From a virus: DNA of 26,708 nucleotides. The notes beneath the pieces are model-generated. The model saw nothing but the letters and a program-made list of their open reading frames with translations. It did no database searches and had not been told where the DNA came from. This document shows positions 19,584 through 26,708 of the stretch, piece after piece (the first letter of the stretch is position 1; each line of letters begins with the position of its first letter). The position numbers and the translations under genes were made by a program. The stretch lies in IMG/VR virus record IMGVR_UViG_3300025327_000138, positions 1 to 26,708 of that record; one strand, given 5' to 3'.

Positions 19584-22187
19584 GTGGCCATACAGAAGCT
19601 CCAACTCGCCGTAGAAGTCTCGGAAGACCCGAAGGGTTTCTCCGGGTCGATCCAGCAAGTTGAGCAGCTCGAAGACCGCGTCAAGGCGCTCACCAAAGAT
19701 ACCGTCGAATTGCGTAAGCAGAAAGAAGCCGTGACGGCGCAGCTCCGCGCCTACGACCGGCAGATGGCATCGGGGACACGGCTCACCCAGGAGCAGGGCA
19801 AGCAAGTCGAAGCCCTCACGCTGCGGGAGAGTGAGCTGGCGAACTCGCTAGGGCGCTCGGAATTCAGCTCGCGCACGGCAAGGCAGGAATTGCGCAACCT
19901 GAATTTCGCCGCGAACGATGCCCGCATGGAGGCGCAGCTATTGGCGGCGCAGTTTGGCGTGCATCTTCCAGTCGGTATCGACAAATTGTTGTCGCGCCTG
20001 CCGGCGGTGCAGCAGGGCATCAGCAAGGCTTTCAATGCCGGGATCATGGTGGCTTTCGGGGTGGCTGGCGGACAGGCGCTGGCGCGCCTGATCGTCGAGA
20101 TCACGCAGTTTGACTCCACGCTGCAAGGGCTGAAGCAAACCATCGCGGATGTCTTCAGCCCATTCGAGGCGGCAGCCCGCGGCCTGCACGAGGCGAATGT
20201 CGCGGAGGCCTCGGAAAAGCAGTCACAGCGGGTACTGGCGTCCATCGAGCGGGCGCGCAAGACGCGCGAAGAGACAGCACTGACCGGCCGGGAAGGGACC
20301 GACCTGCTCCGGGCGCAGCAGGCGCAGGCCATCGAGGAGCTGCGCCGCCGCCAGCAGCAGGAGGGCTTGCCGCTCGGCGTGGTGGCGCAGGAAGCCGTCG
20401 CCATCAACCAAAAGTTCGGCGCGGAGATTTCCGCGGCGCTCGCCAAACGCACCGAGGAGTTGCGCAAGCGCGTGGACGCGCTCGAGGAGCAGGAGGCGCG
20501 GCTCGCGGAGCAGGAGGCGCGGCTCGCGGAGCAGGAGCGTAAGACGCTGCTGGGGCCGGGGATCAAGACGGTCGAAGTCGAGGCCGGACTGGGGGCGCAT
20601 CCCGAGGCGGTTGTGGCCGCCGGGGAGCGGATCAAGACCATTGGAGCGACTCAAGCGAAAATCCGGGAGCTGGAAGCGGACGCTGAAGTCGCCCGACTGA
20701 CCGGGAACCAGCGCACCCTGGCCCAGATCGCGCTCCAGGAGCAGCGCCACCTGGCCGAATACCGGAAGCTGCTCGACGAGGGAATCATCTTCCAAAGTGA
20801 ATACGAGCAGGCGCGCACCGCGATTGCCATTGACGCCGAAGGCGAGCGCATGGAGGTCGCGCGGCGGGCGGCGGAGGAGCAGCGCCAACTGATCGAAGCC
20901 ACCGCGCGCGATTGGGAGTCGATGTTCGACCGCATTACCGGCGGCGCGCACAATATGGGCGACGTGCTCGGCAATATCTTCGACGAGATCAAGCGGGCGT
21001 GGAAGCGGCAGATTTTCGAGATGCTGGCGGCGGCGGTTGTTGGCGGAAAAGCAGGTCCCTCGTCGGCGACAGGCGCCTCGCTCGGGATGACAGGCGGCAG
21101 AGGGATACTTGGCAGCATTCTGGGATCGGTGCTTGGAGGGGGAATCGCCGGAGGCGGCCAGGCGGTTGGCGCCGCGACGCCGCCATTCATCCCCAATCAG
21201 TTTGCCGCGGGCACCAGCGCGCTCTCCGGGCTGGGCCTGGCCGGGGCCGGAGGACTAGGCGGCGGCATCTTTGCGGCGGCGGCGCAGCCCACGCAGGCCG
21301 CGGCGATGGGCTTGCCGGCAACCACGCCGATCGGAGATCTGCTGTCGAAGGTTTTCCCGCATTCCATCGGCGGCGTAGGAGGGCCGACGCTGGCATTGGG
21401 CGGGCTGACATTGGCGGGGCTGGGCCTGGGGCATGGCTCCCTGCTCGGCGCGCTCGGCGGCCTCGCTGGCGGCGCGCTCACGGGCTTTGCGGTGGGCGGG
21501 CCGATTGGAGCCATAGTCGGCGGGATCATCGGCGGCATCGCCGGGCTGTTTGGCGGGAACAAGAAGAAGGAATCGGACGCCCGGATCGAAGAGCAAGGCT
21601 TCGCCACGATCAAGCAACTGCTCGAAGAGTACAGCAGGCAGCGCATCGACTATGCCTCGACCTTCGAAGGCTATCAGCAGGTCCATCAGCAGATGCAGGG
21701 GGCCTTCCAGCGGCCACAATCGAAGCGCCACGAGCAGTACTGGTTCGACCAGTACATCAAGCAGCTCCAGGGAATCGAAGACGAGCGCAACCGGCGGCGT
21801 GATTTTCTGAGCGGGTTTGCGGTGCCGGAGTTCGAGAGCGGCGGATTTGTGGACGCCACCGCTTACTCCCGTGCGCGGCTCGGAAACGCGCGGCTCGGAA
21901 ACGCGCGGCTCGGAAACGCGCGGCTCGGATTCGCTGCGGGGGGCGAGGTGCCCGCGATCCTGCACTCGGGCGAGTACGTGATGTCGCGGCCGGCGGTGGA
22001 GCGCTGGGGCGCAGACCTGCTGGCGCGGATGAACTCATCCGAGCCGCGCGGGCAAGCAAGCGGTGGCGACGGCTACGAGATGCATATCTGGGCGCCGTCG
22101 AAGGCATGGGCGGCGAAGGTGGTCGAGGAAGGCCTTGCGGTGGTTATCGGCAAAGGCGGCCGCGCAAGCAAGATGCTGCGCGGGTGA
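19584..22187 (+). CDS. Tape measure protein
   Basis: The protein has 867 residues from GTG 19584. The N-terminal 450 residues are long helices and coiled coils (EQLEDRVKALTKDTVELRKQ; EEQEARLAEQEARLAEQERK). Residues about 480-660 are Gly/Ala-rich hydrophobic segments (LGMTGGRGILGSILGSVLGG; GFAVGGPIGAIVGGIIGGIA). Near the end come the GGEVPAILHSGEYVMSRPAV motif frequent in tape measures and a short C-terminal domain. It sets tail length and helps DNA entry through the host membrane. An interspersed repeat is read in frame at about residues 490-503 (21051-21091), and a four-fold ARLGN repeat at about residues 764-783 (21859-21930). The length predicts a tail of roughly 130 nm if the usual 0.15 nm per residue rule holds. 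Confidence 0.85.
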   Translation: MAIQKLQLAVEVSEDPKGFSGSIQQVEQLEDRVKALTKDTVELRKQKEAVTAQLRAYDRQMASGTRLTQEQGKQVEALTLRESELANSLGRSEFSSRTARQELRNLNFAANDARMEAQLLAAQFGVHLPVGIDKLLSRLPAVQQGISKAFNAGIMVAFGVAGGQALARLIVEITQFDSTLQGLKQTIADVFSPFEAAARGLHEANVAEASEKQSQRVLASIERARKTREETALTGREGTDLLRAQQAQAIEELRRRQQQEGLPLGVVAQEAVAINQKFGAEISAALAKRTEELRKRVDALEEQEARLAEQEARLAEQERKTLLGPGIKTVEVEAGLGAHPEAVVAAGERIKTIGATQAKIRELEADAEVARLTGNQRTLAQIALQEQRHLAEYRKLLDEGIIFQSEYEQARTAIAIDAEGERMEVARRAAEEQRQLIEATARDWESMFDRITGGAHNMGDVLGNIFDEIKRAWKRQIFEMLAAAVVGGKAGPSSATGASLGMTGGRGILGSILGSVLGGGIAGGGQAVGAATPPFIPNQFAAGTSALSGLGLAGAGGLGGGIFAAAAQPTQAAAMGLPATTPIGDLLSKVFPHSIGGVGGPTLALGGLTLAGLGLGHGSLLGALGGLAGGALTGFAVGGPIGAIVGGIIGGIAGLFGGNKKKESDARIEEQGFATIKQLLEEYSRQRIDYASTFEGYQQVHQQMQGAFQRPQSKRHEQYWFDQYIKQLQGIEDERNRRRDFLSGFAVPEFESGGFVDATAYSRARLGNARLGNARLGNARLGFAAGGEVPAILHSGEYVMSRPAVERWGADLLARMNSSEPRGQASGGDGYEMHIWAPSKAWAAKVVEEGLAVVIGKGGRASKMLRG
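21051..21091. repeat. Interspersed repeat family B, copy in tape measure
   Basis: GCAGGTCCCTCGTCGGCGAC ... CTCGCTCGGGATGACA encodes AGPSSATGASLGMT in the glycine-rich region. Confidence 0.75.
21859..21930. repeat. Interspersed repeat family E with four 15-bp units, in tape measure
   Basis: Starts ACCGCTTACTCCCGTGCGCG, then GCGCGGCTCGGAAAC units in tandem. It encodes RARLGNARLGNARLGNARLG just ahead of the C-terminal motif. Confidence 0.75.
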
Positions 22188-22190
22188 GTG

Positions 22191-22272
22191 GTAGCCACGG
22201 CACGCAGTTTGTGCCGTGGGATTGTTGGACGGACGCGAAAGGCCCACGGCACAAGAACCGTGCCGTGGCTAC
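22191..22272. repeat. Cloverleaf-like inverted repeat family C, copy 1
   Basis: Outer arms GTAGCCACGGCACG and CGTGCCGTGGCTAC enclose two GCCGTGGG/CCCACGGC segments and a centre containing TTGTTGGACGGAC. Each half can also fold on itself (CCACGGCAC with GTGCCGTGG), so a cruciform or branched RNA is possible. Confidence 0.75.
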
Positions 22273-22289
22273 AAAGTGGCTACAAAGAC

Positions 22290-22916
22290 ATGGCAACGAG
22301 CGACACATTTCCAGTCGATCCGGGCTACGGCAGCCTGCTGACGCGCGAGTCAAACGTGCTGCGCGGGCGCGTGGAGAGCGCGCGGGAGTACCTGCGGCAG
22401 AAGGCGGCGCCCCGGCGCATCTGGGCGGTAGTCTGGCCAGAGCATCCGGTGGCCGACTGGCAGGCGATGGAGAACTTCCGGCACAAGATGCTGGGGGATT
22501 TCTTCACGTTCCACGACAAGGACACCATCGTGACCGGGTTCACCGGGCGGAAATACTCGGTGATCTTCCACGGCGAGCCGACCTACGAGCGCGCCGGGTA
22601 CGAGACCATCAATATGCGCTGCGAGATCATCGAGCAGATCGGCGCGGCGATGGCCACGTATCCCACTCTTACGGGCGGCTTCTATCCCTCGATCAATTTG
22701 CTGACGGCAGCCGCCGAGGACCTGGGGGCAAGCGGCAAGCAGTGGATTTATCCCGGCTATGGCTTCCGCGTGAACGGCACGTTCACGACCGTTTATCTGG
22801 ATGAGGTGGACGTCACGGGATCGCTCGCTTCGGGAATGCTGACGGCGGTAGCGCTGGGTCTGCATCGGCTGCGGGTAGTGGGTGGCGCGCCGACCAGTCT
22901 GGACTATCTGATATGA
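22290..22916 (+). CDS. Minor tail protein (distal tail region)
   Basis: The 208-residue protein starts at ATG 22290; the longer frame from 22188 runs through the repeat. Visible segments are ESAREYLRQKAAPRRIWAVV, WQAMENFRHKMLGDFFTFHD, KYSVIFHGEPTYERAGYETI, and a C-terminal part rich in strands. The central part (helix, then FFTFHDKD and GRKYSVIF) resembles distal tail proteins that follow tape measures, but the match is weak. Position right after the tape measure supports a tail-tip component. Copies of repeat family C lie immediately before and after it. Confidence 0.55.
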   Translation: MATSDTFPVDPGYGSLLTRESNVLRGRVESAREYLRQKAAPRRIWAVVWPEHPVADWQAMENFRHKMLGDFFTFHDKDTIVTGFTGRKYSVIFHGEPTYERAGYETINMRCEIIEQIGAAMATYPTLTGGFYPSINLLTAAAEDLGASGKQWIYPGYGFRVNGTFTTVYLDEVDVTGSLASGMLTAVALGLHRLRVVGGAPTSLDYLI

Positions 22917-22922
22917 CGCGGC

Positions 22923-23004
22923 GTAGCCACGGCACGATGTTTGTGCCGTGGGGTTGTTGGACGGACGGAAGAGGCCCACGGCACGAAAGGCGTGCCGTGG
23001 CTAC
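22923..23004. repeat. Cloverleaf-like inverted repeat family C, copy 2
   Basis: Same orientation and structure as 22191-22272, with base changes in the loops (CACGATGTTTGTG against CACGCAGTTTGTG) and conserved arms and TTGTTGGACGGACG centre. Confidence 0.75.
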
Positions 23005-23010
23005 AAAAGC

Positions 23011-23454
23011 ATGAAGTGCGCAGGCGAAATTGCGAAGACGCTGTTCCCGGACGCGGGGATTCCCGACGCCGGCTGGCGGGCGAAGTGGCAAATGTTCCGC
23101 GCGGCATACCCCGCGAAGAAGCGCAGCACCAAAGCCGAGCGCGGCGAGCAGGCTATGCGACAGCTCAACCCGGACGACGCGCTGTTCGGGCGGATGCTGG
23201 CGGCGCTCGAAACGCATAAGCGCAGCGAGCGCTGGGAAGATGCGGCATTCATCCCGCACATGGCGAGCTGGATCAATGGGCGCTACTGGGAGCACGACCT
23301 GGCGGAGTACCGGCCCGCGACAGAAGCGCCGCGGCGAGTCGCGCAAAGGTCTGCGCAGCAGTGTCCGGAGTGCGGCCGTAGCTGGCGGGTGCATCTGACG
23401 CATCCCAGCCGCCAGGGGCAGCAACCGAACGCCGAAGGGAGCTATTGCGGATGA
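23011..23454 (+). CDS. Protein with replication-type W...FIPHxxxWxN domain, out of place among tail genes
   Basis: The 147-residue protein starts at ATG 23011. Residues 25-95 (WQMFRAAYPAKKRSTKAERG, LFGRMLAALETHKRSERWED, AAFIPHMASWINGRYWEHDL) match the pattern I know from C-termini of phage replication proteins: FW..YPkK.gK..A...W, then W....fIPhp.tWLN..RWeD. A lone CxxC (PECGRSW) follows. In a Mu-like phage replication is carried out by the transposase and the host, so its presence between tail genes is odd. It may be a cargo gene, or this fold may have a separate tail role. No clear ribosome-binding site; repeat C abuts the start. Confidence 0.55.
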   Translation: MKCAGEIAKTLFPDAGIPDAGWRAKWQMFRAAYPAKKRSTKAERGEQAMRQLNPDDALFGRMLAALETHKRSERWEDAAFIPHMASWINGRYWEHDLAEYRPATEAPRRVAQRSAQQCPECGRSWRVHLTHPSRQGQQPNAEGSYCG

Positions 23455-23460
23455 TGAAGT

Positions 23461-23500
23461 GCAGGTCCCTCGTCGGCCTGCGGCCTCGCTCGGGATGACA
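23461..23500. repeat. Interspersed repeat family B, intergenic copy
   Basis: GCAGGTCCCTCGTCGGCCTG then CGGCCTCGCTCGGGATGACA: the most regular family B copy, palindromic around its centre (GGCCTGCGGCC). Confidence 0.8.
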
Positions 23501-23514
23501 GCAGTGAACGCACG

Positions 23515-24198
23515 ATGAGCAGAACACTCACAGCGGGAATTGCGGGCGCGATCTTGGACACCAAGCTCCAGCGCGCCATCCATCTGCTGACGTTTACGAT
23601 CGGAGCGGGAACGTATCGCTTCGCGGAAGACGAGGTGCGCTACGCCGGGCAACTCTATACTGCGCGCCTGGTGATGGAAGACTCCATCCGGCACACGCAG
23701 CGTCCGCAGCTCGAGCCGGTAACGGTGAAGCTCCAGAACATCGACAAGGCCACTGCCGATATCTTGCAGACCGAAGGCGTGGACGTGCAGGGCGTGGAGG
23801 CCACCATCTCGCGGCTCTACCTTCCGGTGAACGAGGCGCTGATCCTGGTGATCGCGGAGATCACGGCCATCGAGGTGAACGAGCGCGAAGCCACGCTCAC
23901 GCTCTCCGGAGACCTCGATCCCACGGCGTCGATGGTGCCCAAGCGGAAATATTCTCCGCTCGACTCGACTGATGGCAAAACGTTTGCGGAGTGGGCGGCG
24001 ACGCCGCACCTGTTTGACGGCTTCCTGCACATCTCGCGCGATCTGACGATGGCGGTGGAGGGGCAGGGAGAGACGCCGGAAGACGCGCCGCGGCGCGAGA
24101 GAAACGATGTGGCAATGGTTACAAATCTTAGCCGTCGCGACCGCCGCGCTGTTTGCGGCTGGGAGCGCAAAGGCCTGCGCAGCAGTGGCAGTAACTAA
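23515..24198 (+). CDS. Minor tail protein before the tail-tip protein
   Basis: The 227-residue protein starts at ATG 23515 and begins MSRTLTAGIAGAILDTKLQR, followed by strands (IHLLTFTIGAGTYRFAEDEV; RYAGQLYTARLVMEDSIRHT) and EREATLTLSGDLDPTASMVP. The plan resembles DUF2163-type tail proteins that precede tail-tip or hub proteins. The last 30 residues (NLSRRDRRAVCGWERKGLRS...) overlap the next gene in another frame and look like shadow sequence, so the functional part probably ends near residue 195. It probably lies in one operon with the following gene. Confidence 0.6.
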   Translation: MSRTLTAGIAGAILDTKLQRAIHLLTFTIGAGTYRFAEDEVRYAGQLYTARLVMEDSIRHTQRPQLEPVTVKLQNIDKATADILQTEGVDVQGVEATISRLYLPVNEALILVIAEITAIEVNEREATLTLSGDLDPTASMVPKRKYSPLDSTDGKTFAEWAATPHLFDGFLHISRDLTMAVEGQGETPEDAPRRERNDVAMVTNLSRRDRRAVCGWERKGLRSSGSN

Positions 24199-26708
24199 CC
24201 AGACCGACATCCTGACCGCGTCTTACGGGCGCGCGGTGGCGCTCGCTTACGGGCGGCACCTGGTGGGCGGCAACGCGATCCTGCTAGACAACTCCGACCC
24301 CAACATCGCCACCGCCTTCATCGCGCTGGGCGAGGGGGCGTGGGATGCTCCCGAGCAGCTTTTTGTGAATGCCGCCGAAATCGATCTCGCGATTGACGCG
24401 AACTTCCACTTCCACCGCGGCCTGGCCGGGCAGCTTTCTTCGGGAGGCAATCTCGATCCCGAAGGGACTGGCTCGCCGTATCCGTTCAGCACCGATGGCG
24501 ACCAGAAAGCCGATCTGTGGACTCCGGACGGAGTGCAGGGGCTGACGTTCTCGAAGACCGCCTATCTGGCGCTGCGCGTGCCATTCGACGTTTACGCGCC
24601 GTCGCCGGAGTTGAATGTGGTCGGAACATACCGCTGCCGCAAAGTGCGCACGTTCACCAGCGGCGGGGTCCAGGATGGCTACCTGTGGAGGGACAATCCC
24701 GCCTGGCACATTGCCGACCTGCTCACGGTGGTGCGCGGCCTGGATGATTCCCGCATCAATTGGGCCAGCTTCAAAACCGCCGCGGACTATTGCGATGCGC
24801 TGATCGACCCGAACGGCGAGGGTGATGTCAAGCGGTTCGTCTCCAACGTGGCCTTCACCGAAGAGGTGGATTTCGACACCGCGCTCGAAGCTCTGCTGAT
24901 TAACTGCCGGGGATATCTGACGCAGGATGCCGGACAGATCTCGCTGCGGATCGACCAGGCCCGCTCGAGCATCTTCGATTTCTCCGACCATCCCGCCGCG
25001 GGCGCGGGCGGCAACATCATCGATGGGAGCTTCGAGGCCTGGCGCAAGGAGACGCGGGCGAACCCCAACCGCCTGGAGCTATTGTTTCGCGACAGCGCCA
25101 ACGGCTTCCAGGTGATGACCAAGGCCTGGAACCACCTGGTGCAGCAGGCGCGCATCGGGCGCGTGATGACGGCGCGGGCGCAGTTGGGCAATATGCCGCA
25201 GCAGCAGGCCGAGCGCATCGGCAATTACCTGCTCTTGCGCGACATCAACAACAACCTCTTCTGCCGCCTGCGCGCCACCCCGGCCTCGCTCAAAGTGATG
25301 CCGGGAGACGTGGTGCGCGTGAAGCACGACGCGGCGCCCTGGGGGCAAGGCCTGGGCGGGGACGATTTGTGGCAATCGTTCGAGGTGCTGGAAGCCACCG
25401 ACAACCCGGACGAGACTCGGGACTTTTTGCTGCGCGTCTACAACGCCAGCACCTATCCCGACACGGCGGGCCCGGCGCAGGCGCTGGTGGACACCACCAT
25501 CCTGCGGCGTCCGCTCCCGCCCCCCGCGCCGGTTTTGCCAACCAAGTTCATCCTCTCGGCCAACCTGGATGGGGACCTGCGGCTCAGCTTTGATATTCCG
25601 GCGCTGGCCGACTATCGCACCGGTGATCTGACGCTATTGGCAGACCTGGAAAAAGAGCGCGTGGCGACGGCGCTGGCAGCCGCCATGGATGGCGATGATA
25701 CAACCATCACGGTGGACTCCTCGGCCGGCTTCCGGGTAGGCCGGTACATATCGATCCAGACCGAGATCCTCAAGATCACGGGGCCCGGCAGCGTCGGCGA
25801 AGAGCCGAGCTCGACCACCTGGAACGTGGACCGCGCGCAGAAGCTGACGAGTGCGGGAACGGCCGCGATCGCTGACCTGGTGATTATGCTGACGGAGGTT
25901 CCGGAGCATTTCGTTTTCCCGCCAGGCTGGACCCTGGCGCATCCCACGCTCGACCTCGCTAACGGCGAGTACTACGTCCTGCGGATGCGTCCCGGCCGGA
26001 TGCGGATGCTCTATGCCTCGCTGCAGTTCTCCGGGCTGGGGGGCAATTCCACGCTGCTCGAAAAATCTTTCGACAGCTTCAGCTTCGAGCCAATTGTCGC
26101 GGGCACTCTGCCGGGCCTGCGGGTGGCCGACGGAGTCTACGCGTTAATTGAAGTGCCGGGAGATCTGGCGCTGGCGGATCAGGCGGCAGCGCCGCTGGTG
26201 CTGCCGGCCAGCGCCGTAACTATCGGGCTGATCTCGGCAACTGTTTCCGACGATGCGGGCGAGCCGGGCGGGATTCCAGTGGGAGCTGCCGTCAAGGGCC
26301 AACTCTACATCGATGACGGCGGGCCGCTGGGTCCTGAGTTCGTGATTCCCGATGGCGGCGCCGGCGTGGTCGCCACCAGCCACGTCGAGTTCGGCGGCGG
26401 CGGCTATGCCGTAAACGAAACCTATATCCTCCTCGGCGGGGATATGAACGCCATCATCCGGGTAGACAGCATCACCGGCTTTGGCGTGCTCGACACCTAC
26501 ACGCTGCTCGCTGGCGGCTCCGGGTACTCCGAGGCAACAGAGTATGCGCTCCTTGCCGGCGGAGACAATCCAGGCAACGGCGTGGGAGGCTCCATCACGG
26601 TGGACACGGTAACCACCGGAGGCTCGCCGGGCACGGGGGTATTTTTCTCCGGCGCGCAGCTCGGTGCGGTGGCGGGCCGGATCATCGTCTTGGCAATCAC
26701 GCAGGTGG
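24107..26708 (+). CDS. Tail tip/host-specificity protein, partial (at least 867 aa)
   Basis: The frame is open from ATG 24107 to the window edge. The first 27 residues (MWQWLQILAVATAALFAAGS, AKACAAV) form a hydrophobic, signal-like segment; a GTG at 24185 would start just after it and reduce the overlap with the preceding gene. The next part (TASYGRAVALAYGRHLVGGN; FHFHRGLAGQL) has the YGRHxVGGN-type motif of tail-tip proteins, followed by a domain with NRLELLFRDSANGFQVMTKA and PGDVVRVKHDAAPWGQGLGG as in hub/J-like proteins. A fibronectin-like linker (LPPPAPVLPTKF) and repeated YxLLAGG units near the edge (TYTLLAGGSGYSEATEYALL) follow. It probably contacts the host; the receptor-binding end is not in the window. 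Confidence 0.7.
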   Translation, partial: MWQWLQILAVATAALFAAGSAKACAAVAVTNQTDILTASYGRAVALAYGRHLVGGNAILLDNSDPNIATAFIALGEGAWDAPEQLFVNAAEIDLAIDANFHFHRGLAGQLSSGGNLDPEGTGSPYPFSTDGDQKADLWTPDGVQGLTFSKTAYLALRVPFDVYAPSPELNVVGTYRCRKVRTFTSGGVQDGYLWRDNPAWHIADLLTVVRGLDDSRINWASFKTAADYCDALIDPNGEGDVKRFVSNVAFTEEVDFDTALEALLINCRGYLTQDAGQISLRIDQARSSIFDFSDHPAAGAGGNIIDGSFEAWRKETRANPNRLELLFRDSANGFQVMTKAWNHLVQQARIGRVMTARAQLGNMPQQQAERIGNYLLLRDINNNLFCRLRATPASLKVMPGDVVRVKHDAAPWGQGLGGDDLWQSFEVLEATDNPDETRDFLLRVYNASTYPDTAGPAQALVDTTILRRPLPPPAPVLPTKFILSANLDGDLRLSFDIPALADYRTGDLTLLADLEKERVATALAAAMDGDDTTITVDSSAGFRVGRYISIQTEILKITGPGSVGEEPSSTTWNVDRAQKLTSAGTAAIADLVIMLTEVPEHFVFPPGWTLAHPTLDLANGEYYVLRMRPGRMRMLYASLQFSGLGGNSTLLEKSFDSFSFEPIVAGTLPGLRVADGVYALIEVPGDLALADQAAAPLVLPASAVTIGLISATVSDDAGEPGGIPVGAAVKGQLYIDDGGPLGPEFVIPDGGAGVVATSHVEFGGGGYAVNETYILLGGDMNAIIRVDSITGFGVLDTYTLLAGGSGYSEATEYALLAGGDNPGNGVGGSITVDTVTTGGSPGTGVFFSGAQLGAVAGRIIVLAITQV

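Noticed and set aside
22191-22272. tRNA gene suggested by the cloverleaf-like pairing
   Set aside because: Arm lengths, loop sequences and the lack of a TTC-type arm do not fit a tRNA, and a near copy occurs at 22923. No tRNA was recognised anywhere in the window.
22813-24210. 465-residue minus-strand open frame
   Set aside because: It covers three plus-strand tail genes and reads through repeat family C. It is R/H/A-rich with no recognisable motif, as expected of an antisense shadow in GC-rich DNA.

Overview
The window is most of a Mu-like transposable phage (prophage) genome of GC-rich bacterial origin. Gene order and protein families point to a phage that replicates by transposition and builds a long-tailed virion. 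The host is probably an acidobacterium. That assignment is inference: it rests on the GC-rich coding style and on several families of short interspersed repeats of a kind I associate with Acidobacteriota, such as elements ending in CTCGCTCGGGATGACA and hairpins with GTAGCCACGGCAC arms. No host gene, attachment site or phage end is visible, and both edges of the window cut through genes.

Layout. (1) 1-2752, minus strand: a tightly overlapping early operon runs leftward from a strong sigma70-type promoter (2762-2791). It encodes two small paralogous helix-turn-helix proteins, the first at the position and size of Mu Ner. It then encodes two small unknown proteins, a protein made mostly of 17/13-residue tandem repeats, and the N-terminal 253 residues of a MuA-like transposase. 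(2) 2753-2800: a regulatory switch with a 19-bp palindrome set exactly between the -35 and -10 boxes. (3) 2801-3551, plus strand: an XRE-type repressor candidate and two small coupled genes, one a 30-residue membrane protein. (4) 3548-5130: a lone minus-strand small gene, then a lysis module (M15 peptidase endolysin, small amphipathic protein, two-TM holin candidate). (5) 5174-10737: winged-helix protein, small protein, Mu gp27-like small terminase, Mu gp28-like large terminase, portal with a fused nuclease-like C-terminus, a small acidic protein and a MuF-like protein. (6) 10816-14601: small protein, a protease-scaffold-major capsid fusion, and a decoration-like protein with a signal peptide. 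(7) 14991-26708: head-tail connector and tail genes, including major tail protein, chaperone candidate, zinc-ribbon protein, tape measure and tail tip proteins. The last gene runs off the right edge.

The genes form two opposed programmes. The leftward operon drives transposition and the rightward genes drive lysis and morphogenesis, with the repressor at the junction. This is closer to BcepMu-type organisation than to classical Mu, where nearly everything runs rightward.

The most unusual property is the density of short structured repeats. At least five families occur between genes and, in frame, inside genes (transposase, second HTH protein, repressor, endolysin, portal, zinc-ribbon protein, tape measure). 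One intergenic family is a two-hairpin module whose stems differ between copies by compensatory changes while loop and linker are conserved, which suggests a selected RNA or DNA structure. A perfect 59-bp inverted repeat brackets the decoration-like gene.
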